Shown one piece after another: positions 12,857 to 24,300 of a DNA stretch of 64,000 nt. The notes below the pieces were generated by a model, which was not told the origin of the DNA, did no database searches, and was given only the letters and a program-made list of their open reading frames with translations. The position numbers were made by a program, and so were the translations under genes. Location: NCBI GenBank assembly GCA_902805475.1, contig CADCSX010000025.1, forward strand, positions 1,116,001-1,180,000, read 5' to 3'. Each line of letters opens with the position of its first letter. Within the stretch, counting starts at the first letter, position 1. This DNA comes from Entonaema liquescens (taxonomy: Eukaryota; Ascomycota; Sordariomycetes; Xylariales; Xylariaceae).

Positions 12857-13970
12857 CTTTCATGATGACTAAGTCGGGATCAGAGTGTTCAAATTCAGAT
12901 TCAGAGGCCTCCGACGAAAACTATCCATAGTTTTCCCGCCGATTTTATATTGCACATCGGATGCTAAAGCGAGGCTTAGGCCTGTTGGAAACCTAACGGC
13001 ATCAGCAGCATACGGTACGAGTACATCCCATAAGGCGGGATGGAGTTACATTCCGCCTCGACGGTGATTGGTTGAGAGAGCAGGGGTTTAGCCAATAACG
13101 GTAAAAGTTACCTGCAAGAGCCTCTCTAGAGGAACCATCTGGGCTGAAAGAAGGCCGGTGGAGAGCTCAAGGGCAGCTGAAAAATGAGCTGGGGTTCGGA
13201 GAACTAATCTCTCTATTGGATGCTTAGATGCTTCGGAGATCTGAAGCACACCTCTATTCTTGGAGACCACGATTGCATTCCTGACAACTGGCACATGCGT
13301 TGAAGTTTCGTCAAACTAATTTCAGCAATTAAGGGGCTCTATGAAACGATCATGGGCCTCCATGATCTTGTTTCCGCTCATTATTTTTTGGTAGTGAGTG
13401 ACGATCATGGCGCTGCTCTAGTAGAATATGGTAGGTATCTCGGCAGTATTGTAGCAGCCAAGACATTTATTAACCATCTGTTAGGGAATTTTTGAATCAT
13501 GAGCTGAATTATATGCAGTGTTTCTACTTCCGTCGATCGATATGGCCTAGATCGGATCCCATGGGTGTGGCTTAGTCTTATATCTTATATACGGGTAATC
13601 AGAGTAGTACTGGATTTCGTATAGTTAGGAGGCAAGTATCTTATGTGATGTGAAAGTGTGAAATGACAGAATGGTCAAGAGAAGAAGAGGTGGGGCAAAG
13701 TCCCGAAGGTTTAGGTAACTAGGTAAGTTCAATGTTGCGGTTATGTACTTCTGTACATAGTGGGGTTTACAGTGCTGGCTTTACATCTATGTAAATGCGA
13801 TTTGATTGGTTCTGTTTAATTGACAGTCGCGTTCCACCTATTAAGACGCGTTTATCTTCAAGAAAAGTCGCGTCGTCCAAATTTCCATAATGTCATGAAA
13901 AGTCTCCCATGTAAACTTTCACTGTCTAGCATTAATGTCCTATACCATATAAAACCCACAACTTGCTACG
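12857..13970. promoter_or_regulatory. Shared upstream region of the divergent Clr5 and PRI2 genes
   Basis: About 1.1 kb separates the start codons of the Clr5 gene (minus strand) and the primase gene (plus strand), so it must hold both promoters. Short open frames at 12,885-13,067 and 13,088-13,294 have no recognisable motif. No clear binding-site array was seen. Confidence 0.5.
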
Positions 13971-15639
13971 ATGTTGAGGCAAGATATCAATCGTATAGAC
14001 CCCAAGAGACGTAATGTCGTCGACTACCGCAAGAAGCAATTTGCCGAACCTACTTATAAGGAAGCCCAATATCCTCATCGTCTAAACTTTTACGAAATAC
14101 CCCCGACAGCAGATATTACCTTGGAACAATTTGAACAATGGGCTATTGATAGGCTTAAGGGTATGCATCAAGTATGTCTGCTCATAACTACAACTCGGTA
14201 ACTGACGATGACCTCACTTAGTTCTCGCCGAACTAGAAGCATGCTCATTCCGCAATAAATCCCCCGTCGAGACGGCCGCGCATATGAAGCCCCTACTCGA
14301 GAAATACCTCCCACTCGATTCTAATTCATCTTCCTCGACCAAGCTGTCAGCCGAGAGGCAAAAAGACCATTATAGCCATTTTATTCTTAGACTTGCATTC
14401 TCGTCGACCGAAGATCTACGACGAAGATTTAGTCGTGTCGAAACAACACTCTTTCGTATGCGTTTGGCCGATGATACTGCACGCGAGCGAAATGCTTTTA
14501 TCCAGAGCTTGAACTTGGATTGGGAGCCCGTAGCCGAAGATGAGAGAAACAAATACTTTGCCGAACTGACGGCGACCATAGGCGCGAAAGGGAGACGAAG
14601 AAACGGCCTGGTATAAAGTCGATTGGGAGCGCGTGCCCGATTTGGTTGAAAGTAGGAGGGTATTCTTAAAGGCTGGCAAAGCCTACGTACCTTCAGAGAA
14701 CTACCGAGTATGGTCACTGCTGAGTTCACGAAGAGACTCGACCGAGCCCTAGAGGTGAGGACCCCTCTTGAACAAAATATTTGGACTGATCTGACATGTT
14801 GCAGCTCACGGCGCGTGCATTACCACGGCTCGACGAAGACGATCGACTTACACCGATCCTAGACCATCTCTCAAAGAACTTTGTCACTCCCGACGCGAGT
14901 TATACCAGCGGTAGTTCTGCCGTCCCTGGTGCCGAAATCACAGCTCGGAATATCGATAACTTATCATCACATTTCCCTCTATGCATGCAACACCTTCACC
15001 GAACGCTGCGTAGGGACGCGCATTTGAAGCATTACGGTCGCCTCCAATATTCGCTCTTCCTAAAGGGCATCGGCCTAAGCTTGGAAGAATGTCTAATTTT
15101 CTGGCGTACATCCTTCCACAAGATTACAGACGACACTTTCAATAAGGAATACAGATACAACGTCAGACACGTATACGGCGACGTCGGCGGAGATTCAAAT
15201 AGGCGCGGGGGTGGCTACTCGCCGTTCTCGTGTCAGAAGATTTTAACGGAGCATCCACCTGGCCCGGGTGAAGCCCACGGATGCCCGTACCGACATTTCA
15301 ACCTAGAGAATCTCACCTCTCTACTGCAACAAGTAGGCATCTCAGATCGCTCGGTTTTACAAGGAGTCAAAGAGGATAAAGAAAACCAGAAGTTCCATAT
15401 GGCTTGTAATCGGTAGGTCTATCCAATATGATCCATATATCCTAGACTAACACTACTACTGTAGGGTATTTGAGCACGTTCACAAGAACGAACTCAAGAA
15501 GGCCAAGGATGAAGGTATTATGACTTCGGCTCAACTAGAGACAATCGTCCATCCAAACAAGTATTTCGAGAGGAGTTACTTATTAAAGAATCTGGGGAAA
15601 TCCAACAACGGCGACGACGTGAAGATGGAAGGGTTTTAG
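13971..15639 (+). CDS. PRI2: DNA primase large subunit (frame broken by two 1-base indels)
   Basis: Exons 13971-14160, 14222-14754, 14805-15412 and 15465-15639 give about 501 residues, the usual fungal length. The large subunit pairs with PRI1 in the Pol alpha-primase complex that makes RNA primers in the nucleus. The N-terminus (MLRQDINRIDPKRRNVVDYR) is typical. All four [4Fe-4S] cysteines of the C-terminal domain are visible, at about residues 301 (FPLCMQ), 384 (PFSCQK), 401 (HGCPYRHF) and 442 (MACNR). In exon 2 the frame slips near 14,586-14,594 (one extra base at AAAGGG) and slips back near 14,692-14,696 (one base missing). Between them the conserved YKVDWERVPDLVE segment reads in the shifted frame. 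The two changes cancel, and everything else is conserved. An active gene with assembly errors is more likely than a pseudogene. Confidence 0.93.
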
Positions 15640-18600
15640 CCGGTGTGTATATCATTAATTGTGGCAGCATTATATGGATTTGATTGGGATGGAACGTATT
15701 GCATTATTCACGAATTTCCCTCGGGCCCGCCTTCGGTGCGCAAGAAACTCGGACGGGGCGTTGTGATGTCTTTCGATGGTAGGGTACAATTCGATAATGT
15801 TTCACTACGTCCGTTACATAGCAGAAAGCCACCGGCTGATCTACATATGCATGTTGATGAATAAAGACAGCAATCTATGTAGTGACGAGTTTCTGACGAG
15901 ATTTTAAGACAGCAATATGTCACACCACAGCTAATAAACGCCAATTCAACTTGTACGACATGAAGACCCTCAGGACTTGTTGATATTAAAAACCAAGTCG
16001 AGCGGCTCGCTCAACAAAAGCAACACATGTCGGGCATGGCATGTTGCGGCAGTTAGGTACGAAGTGGCAGACCCTTAATTCTTTCTGACCGGGATCCGGG
16101 GTTGGCATTGGGTACCTATTGCCCGGTCGTAGATAAACGAGACTCTAGAACCAGGACCATATTTGCGAAAAGCAGGATGCGTAATTAAATCATGCGAAGG
16201 GTCGCTAGGTACGCCTTCCGATAAGCCAGGAGGTAATGTTGCCATCCCACGTACATGGTAGACGTCGGTGGTGTAGCTTTGGTGGACTGCGAGGTGATAT
16301 AGAATGTTATGTAGCCGTGTCTTGATTATATGCAAAGCTGAGGGATGATTCTTGTAAAAAAACATGTAAATATAAAAATCAGGGGTGACTGCTGCATGCA
16401 CGTTGCCGGTTACATCTGTCTTTCCCTGCAGTCATCAATACGCGAACATCCCTATGTGCCGGGTGGTGGGTATAGAACGGGGACTGTAGACACCCGTGCG
16501 TATTCGGGAAAAAAGGACACGGCATCACGGAGCTTGCCCTCCTATATTTTCTGCACCCAAGGCTGAGCCGAACCCCGAGGGTGGTGGAACGATGTCCCGG
16601 GCATAGCCCATCCCGCTATGGAAGAGAAGATCCATCATGGCTTACTCGAGAATTACAGACCAACTAGGATTAACGCATCCTTCTCCGTTCTGCCACATTA
16701 CACGAGTTTAGTTATCAGTTATTATACGCTTACTAAAAAAAAAAAAAAAAAAAGAATCCCATTATTAAACAGCGGTCTAAAGCGTTTAAGCCTTCTACGT
16801 ACGCCGTACGTGTACAGAAACCACATCACGCGCGTTCCCTACGCGGCCTAATAGAACGAATATGTTAATGGGAATGACTCAGTCCGCCCGCGCACGGTCT
16901 TGGACGGGAGGGGGCAGCGCAACCGCAACGCAGTCAGCGCAAGAGTAAGGAGACCCCCCTTTGCGGAATATGCTAACCCGGACGGTGTCCCATGATGGAA
17001 GTGGAAGACTCGGCAGCCAAAAGGCTTAGCGGCCAAGTCTGACCTGCGGTGAAGGCCAACAAAGGGCTGAGGAGTTTCTCCACAGAAAACTGCTCCGAAG
17101 TCGCGAACCTTTTTTTTTCTCCTGTGAGGACTCTTTTTTTCTTTATCCTCGGTGAGGCTGACCCTAACCCTAGGGAAGCATATTCGGCTTTGGCTTTGTC
17201 TCGGGGAGCTGACTGAGTCCCTACCTATATTTGCTCTCGGACAGTTTACGGAAAAGCGCAGCAGCGACGGATACCGACCTTGAGGAAGAGGAAGTTATGC
17301 GCGAGGAATTGAGAATCGGAGCTAAGCTAAGCTTTGGGTCTTTGTGTTCTTGTGTTCTTGTGTTCGAGTCGTGGGGATACACAAAGATCGACAGGGGACG
17401 AAAAATAAGTAAACAGCTTATGATGATTCATGGTACTGCTAGTTAGGTAGTACATAGCACATAATATACCTTTCCTATTAGAATCAGCAGGACTAGACTT
17501 TTGCTCCGAGCATAACCCAGAAAAATAAAGGGACCTCGTGCCCCAAAAGAATCGCCGCTTGGGAACAATGGATAGAAGCGGGGGACATGAGAGGATTTAT
17601 GCAGAAGAATCCGATTTCGAAACGATGGGAAAATTCTAGACATGGATGGGTTTCTCGATCTCGATCAATGGCACCGGACCTAGCACCGAACGTAACTTTT
17701 ATGATCTATCGCATTCTTTTCTTGGCCAAGGGAACATCTCATCACCGTGTTGTCAATAGTTCGCGTAAATAGTCTTGGTCAAATAAGGCATAAGCTTAGA
17801 ATGAGGAGCACGAGCTCACCAACTAGCCTCACAACATGCAGTAGTAGTATGGATGATGTGTGTGTAGTAGTAGTACATAGTATTGCTCCGGAGAATTTAT
17901 GGGGTGGTCTCAATGGTACGGAATAATGTAGAAAATTCCAATTCGAAGGGGGTGCTACTCGACTCTACGGCATTGCGATACTACTCATATCAATTGCTTT
18001 CTTCCTGAGTAGTACGCCGTACGTAAATAGTAAATTTAATTGTGTTACCACTACATAGTAAGGAGACTACTTAGACATATGTATACCTATACATACATAG
18101 GTTAATGTATGTATAATTCCGTGTAATAAGAACCTGACCGTGGATGAAGATTGGATCTGGAATGCCCTAAGACCCACAGTTCCCATCTATATGCCACACA
18201 ACTGGGGCAGGGCTGGGCAACGGAATCTTCGATCCTCTTTGTCGATCGTTTGTTCTGTCTAGGTCGAGATTTCTCAGTCCGTATAACATAATCCTGTCCG
18301 TCGTATGTTATCGCTATCAAATCTTTTCTTGGTAGAATCGTCTGGATGGGACGAAAGGATCTAGATCACGGAAAATTTATGTAGCAAGGGTATCAAATGA
18401 GGCTCTATTATCTGCAGTTTATCTCGATGGCTTCATGGAAGATTCAAGAATACGTAGCCAGCCCAGCATGAATCTGTCTCTGCCCTTATCAACATCTCAG
18501 CTTGTCAAAGGAAATACCGAGCGATGCATCCGGACGGTAAAAGTTTTAACGCATATACGGAAATTATCTTAGTGGACAAGACCAGTGGTGAGACCGGCTT

Positions 18601-21083
18601 TTGGCATGAGAGGCTTGCGGTTGTGATCCTCAGGCTTGCATGTAGGCGTCCTGTCGGCGTTCTTGCTCAACCACCCTCGGATGTTGGCATCTCTTTACAC
18701 TCCTTTGGTTACACGTGAAGCTATCGAAGATTCAGCTACATGGGCTACGCGAAGTCAAATTGTTGTGTCAAGAATCCCATCACCGACTCCTAACCTTAAG
18801 ATACGCCGTCGCGTGTCTTCATGATTGTTCTCCGAGTTTCGTAACCCCCCACAAGTCCACCCTGAAAGTGGATCTGCAAGATCAGGTAGATCCATCCATA
18901 CATAGAACCGTGGTGAGGGTAAAAATGGAGTCGACAGAGAGTCGGGTCGCGACCGCGCAAGGGGCATACGCTCCGGGACAGGGGCTTCAAACTGAATTAT
19001 TTGTATTTTTCTTCTAGTAATTGAGTTTTAGTGCTAACTCTCTTTGTGAACCGTTTATGAAACAGACGCCATGCTATTATGTATGTACCTACCTTATTCT
19101 TGTGCTATTCTTGTGCGAGTGGCAAATATGTTTTTTTCCTGGGGGCGTCTGGTGGGCTGGCAGTACCGTGGGATCTAGAGGATCCCTACCGTTAATGATC
19201 GTCACCAGGTCTAGCGGGAGAAGGGCCTGGATCGAGACTTAGCAGATTCATCGGGGCTCAAGCAGAGACTCGGCCAGCTCATGATCTCTACTAAAGAGAA
19301 AAAAAAAGAAGATTGGTGAGAAAGGCGCTATTATCCTAATAGGTACTTGGAATTTCTTCTTTTCTATGGAGTCTCGACTGAGTCTTGTCAAGGAATACCA
19401 AGCCCGCATAATTTCTTAACCGCTGAATAGTTTACCATATATCAAGCCAAGTATTGGTTTGTTAGGTAATGCCATCCTTCATAGATCGGATCGTGACAGT
19501 TCACTACAGGTTTGCATCTGCAAGTGATTGAGTAGTAGAAATTAAACCCCCAATAGTAGCACGTGTAAGAGGTCCATCCGACGAATAGCATGCCAAGGAA
19601 TAATGCAAGCCAAGTAGCAGCAAGTCTCAGCCATCGCGGTTCTTCGTGGGCATCGCTGGATGCCGCTTTACAGTAGAGTTAATATCAGGAAGCTGTTAAC
19701 CACATTTCATCAATAAGCTGATATGGTAGGGAAAGCCTACTCCGCGTTTGTAGTACAGGATCATACTATAGCGGAGAATAAATACTCAAGTCTCGGATCA
19801 TTTTAAAAGACTAACAGGAGGCTCGGAGGTCATCCCTATTTATTACTAGTAGTGTAGTTCAAACAGTGCGTAACGACGGATCTTCATCCGATTCATGATG
19901 CCGGTGCCCACGCAATGAATGACAGCATATTCCCTCCATCTTTAGATCTTCCAGCTCCGCCAAGGAGTAAACCTGCTACAACAGCTACTTACGTAGCTCG
20001 AAGAAATAGTGTGTGGTCCTTACACATTACCTATATTTTACATCTTCGATGGCTTAATAAAAGCGCATTTACGGATCTCGATACTATCAGCCATGATTCA
20101 TTGCATGATATAATTCTACATGGCTTCTTTATAGTACAGTGTTATGTATCAGTGTATGTAAACAGACAAACGTTAATAAAAAAATAATTGGGCTTTATTA
20201 ATTCCCGATTCTCTGTTTTTCTCATCTCTGGAAACCATGCGAAACGACTTAATTACATCCACAGTTTATTAATCAGTCGATTCTTTAATCTTGGGAACAG
20301 CTGTCGCAAGCAGATCCATGGATGATAGAATTGCCTACTCTGCACTCTGTCGCCCTGAATCAATAATTCCCAGGATTAATCTGGAAACCCTACATAAATC
20401 CAGACAACAAAGCGCCAGACCGAGAGTCTTCGTCACGCCCTGTACATATGGTTCCAAGTACATCGTGACAGAAAAAAAAGCCACAACTAAAGAAGTAATC
20501 AACGCATGAATGAAGCTGTTGTTCGAGCCCGACGGATCCGCTTGATAGAGGAAACGCGAAACGCCGAGGTCTTCGGGATTTTAGGCAGCACGCTATTCCT
20601 TCCATCCTTTTTTCTTTTTCCCTTCTTATTATACCCCTACCTTGCCATACGTTACACCCTAGTCTATTCGTGACCAGGCACAAACTGGACTAAACTGGAC
20701 ACCTGCTGGCCTGCTCCCCGTTAGGTCCCACTTGAATACTTGCGCCATATTACTGCGTTCTTATACCTGTGCTGTGTACTACTACTAGCTAGCAACTGGG
20801 ACTGGGCCTGTCTTTTCTGGGACTTGGTCAGGCCTACATACAAAAGAAGAGGGCCACCCTTGCGGAGCACTTTTTAACCCCTGGTACTGTGGAATAAGAA
20901 CTGGATCTCTCGGCTTGAGCCAACGCCAAACATTTCGAAACAGGGCCCCCCAAGAAGCTCCACGCCTCACATTCCACTCCCGACTTTCTGAAAGGCTTCC
21001 ATATAAGCTGCCAATATCCCTTAACCCCCCTCCCTCCACACATATACATATACGCTAGTCTACGCCGCTTGCCACTCTTCAAC
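15640..21083. other. 5.4 kb gene-poor stretch
   Basis: No conserved protein was recognised between PRI2 and the small CxxC gene. The frame at 15,643-15,864 directly after the PRI2 stop lacks any known motif and probably lies in its 3' UTR. The minus-strand frame at 16,075-16,401 is also unrecognised. An A run of about 18 bases lies near 16,735-16,753. A CT-rich stretch at 17,107-17,145 may be a pyrimidine-rich 5' leader. Short open frames here look random. A species-specific gene or lncRNA could be missed without transcripts. Confidence 0.4.
16735..16753. repeat. Poly(A) run
   Basis: A single uninterrupted run of about 18 A residues follows CTTACT. It could be the tail of a very old retroposed sequence, but nothing upstream supports that. 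Confidence 0.7.
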
Positions 21084-21353
21084 ATGTCAACTCGACCTCC
21101 AAAAACACACTACGCTAGCTCTTCCTCAACAGACACAGACAGCAGCTCACCTTCGTCGTCCGATACCGACCTCTCTATCCGAGCCAGTATGGACGTCCAA
21201 CCCGTTGCATCAGTCGAGGTGTTGCGCTGTCTGCGCTGCCATCGCCATGTCGAGGCCACATCGACCGACGACCCTGCTTCGACGGGAATGATTCGAGTAG
21301 GATTTAACCTTTACTATTGCCAGAAGTGTGCGATTGCAGTCGGATACAAATGA
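21084..21353 (+). CDS. Small serine-rich protein with a CxxC...CxxC zinc-ribbon-like C-terminus
   Basis: This is an 89-residue protein from the ATG at 21,084; a second ATG five codons upstream at 21,069 is possible. The first half is a low-complexity Ser/Thr/Asp run. The second half has two cysteine pairs, CLRC at about residue 49 and CQKC at about residue 81, separated by a GMIRVGFNLYYC segment, and ends in VGYK. Two CxxC knuckles about 30 residues apart suggest a single structural zinc site. I recall short proteins of this pattern (SS-rich head, NLYYC.KCAK.VGYK tail) as common hypothetical proteins in Sordariomycetes; the function is unknown. No intron is needed. A long pyrimidine-rich leader precedes it. 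Confidence 0.75.
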   Translation: MSTRPPKTHYASSSSTDTDSSSPSSSDTDLSIRASMDVQPVASVEVLRCLRCHRHVEATSTDDPASTGMIRVGFNLYYCQKCAIAVGYK

Positions 21354-24300
21354 ACACATCGCCAATGGGTCATAAGAGAGAGGGAGAGAGGTCGACTATT
21401 CCGACAACAGATATTCGTACAACCCCGACTACAACTCAACACATTCCGGCCTGATCCAACGAACATCACCATGGGATTTGACCGGAAAGAATATGGATTT
21501 TTGAACAAATCGCATTTTCAGACCTCCATGAGAAGGAAGTCGACAAATGACATCCCGCAAAGCTTTTGCTATGGTCATGCGCTCTGCGCAAAGGAGAACA
21601 ACTAGACTCCAGCTTACGACGCACCACTGCATCTACATGGATATAATTTCTCCAAGATGTCTACATTCAGCGACAGGTGCATATCAACCCACGCACAGCC
21701 AAACAACAGCTTCGCAGGGATTTTATATTTTTTTTTCCCCTCCCTTTATTTCTACTACTACTGCTACTAAGCCAACTGGGTTTCCCAAGATTCTCAAAAA
21801 ACTACTACTCATTTCGCCACCGCCGACCCCAGGCTTTGGGTCGCAGTATGGTCGACCTTATCCCAAAACATACGATTGACAGGGAACTTAGAAACACACA
21901 GCAAATTCGCTATCCTGTATCTTGCATGGGCGACACGGGATCTTAGCGGCCGCTCTCCCGGTTATCTCGCATAGCCGCCACCCAACAAGATCTGAAGAAT
22001 GATGGGTTTCGGATCGGGTCTTCCCCCTCTTCCTTATCCCATATATTACTAACAGATTTATATTTGATGCAATTTGGAGAATTGCATGTTACCACTGCGA
22101 ATTTTCCATATGCAGGATATTGGCTGGGCTTCAATACGGGACACGCGGCATCGAGGCGCATATGCCCAGGCTGCACCCAGCCGGTGAATCCAATAAGCGG
22201 TTACAAAGCACAAAAGTGTAAGCACAAGCATAGCCTCGTCAACTAGCCATCGATTTGGATTTAGACGAGCTCGGTGTGCTTTAGAGCTTTGGACTGTTTA
22301 CAATCGGGCAACGATGGGTCTTACTCAACCACAACATCAACATCACAACCTCATTTTTTCCTCCCTTTTGCCCAAAGCTAAAAAAACCAACACGAGAACG
22401 GAGGACTTGGAATAGCGGCACTAGCATGTGCCCCTCTTCAACCCCGGCTTGTTTCGAGTCCGGCTTTCGACGGGGGCTTCACACGTCATACGCATCTCGA
22501 CCCAAGCAACCGCGGACCAATCCGGACTCGCCAATGGTCTTTCCCAGTGGGCACCCTATCCCCCCCATCGTCTGGCCAATCACCGCTCCGCAACCCGGCC
22601 TTAGCCCCGGCAAATACTACCGCACCCCCGGTCCGTTCTGCGCTCCTGTGACGTTTTCCTGCCTTTGCCTTCCCACCAATCGCGCCGGCGCCGCGGGCGA
22701 ACGCTATGCAATCACACGCAAATGTGTTCTCTCGCGTGCGAGAGAGCAGTACCAAGCGTACATACCGTTGTTGTTTTCCCCCCATCATCGTTGTTAAATG
22801 AAATTAATTTCGTACCTTTCCCCCAAATCTTCCCATGTAGGAAGTTCCGCAGTTAAGGCGGGCCTGCCTGCATTCCGACGTTCTGAAAAGCACCCGTTTA
22901 CGTGCGCCTGCAGCATGCAGCAAGCATGGGGGCGGGGAGGACAGGACAGGACAGAGTGGAAAAGGGGAAACAACACGTTCCTTGAAGTCGGCGACTGGAC
23001 GGAACAGCATACCCTACTCGGCCCTTGCAGGTGGCCCCCATTCTCTCTCCCTCTTTCTGCTGGCAACGTTGTTGCTGTCGACGGCATCATTATACTTGTC
23101 TTGCAGATTACTTCGCTTCGCAACCAAAAGTTCGTATATGCTACCTACCTTGGCTACTTTACTTCATATCCCCCACCCCGCGGGTTCCCCCCTTGTCGTT
23201 CCCTCTGCCGGAACGCTTTCGGATGGCCTTTTCCGGTTACCGCGATATCTTGTTCCGTTTCGCATAAATTGAATGAAAGTGGATGTTTCGATACCCCCCA
23301 TATTTTTTTCTTGGTCTTGGCGCGCTTCGGTGGTAAATTCTGTCGGTCGGGTTGCATTTTGTCCTGGGTTGATCATTGTCTTTTTGCTTCTCATTATTAT
23401 TATTTGGCAACGGCGTCCAATTAGGGGATACTGGGGACTGGGGGAATCATTTGATGGTGTGGGTACCATTAGACCTCGGGCATATGAAATTTGGGGAGGC
23501 ATCTACGGGGTATTGGCACGCGGGTGGGTGAATATACGAAGGGCATAATTGGATCTTTGGGGTACTATTTGGAATGGGAAAAGCAATGAGGGGAAGGCTA
23601 CTGCATGGCATATATTATTACGATATTTTGATATAATTCGAATTATGGTATATTGACTTCTCACTACTTGTTTCCCGATGCAGTTCTACCTGTGACTTGA
23701 GCAGACAAACTTAATCAATATGAAGGATTTGCAAATTAATTGCGGTTTCTTTCTAGCTAGTTAAGATAACTACTCTAACCTATAGAAAGACTACAAGTGG
23801 GACTTGGAACAGCCTGTTTCCTTGACCCTTTAGACTGTTTGTACTAAGTACTCTTCCAATCCGAAAAGATGAGGCTCTCTCAATCTGTCTTATCCACCGT
23901 AAGATCTTGGGCGAAGTAGATGCGTGTCGCGCATACAGCTTACGTGTGTAGCGTCTGAGATTCCTACCCAAACTGTCGCATCCCATAGCAATGCCGCGTA
24001 GGCACACGCATCGATTTACGCGTATCATACATCCGGGCTAAGAAGCGGGCACTAGATGCCGCACTCCAGAATTAGAAGGGGGCGCCGGCAGGAAGCTAGT
24101 GTCGGGCTATGATAAGGACGGCGCGCAACGGGTTCTCGACGGTTGTTTCTGACTTTGGCATGGGGGCGCGACGCCGAAGGATTGCCGTGTCCTTGGTGGG
24201 AAAAGGGGGCGGGCTATTACGTGTATGGACGGGAAAGGCTATGATACCATAGATAGCGCCCCTTTTTGCTGAGGTACGCGGTATCTGACTTATACGCTGT

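Noticed and set aside
17160..17176. CCCTAACCCTAGGG, telomere-like words
   Set aside because: Only two units, and similar single CCCTAA words occur near 26,338 and 29,026. Not a telomere tract.
22430..23430. Several 60-208 codon frames on both strands
   Set aside because: They overlap on opposite strands in a GC- and CT-rich patch with few stops by composition. None has a domain or splice pattern.
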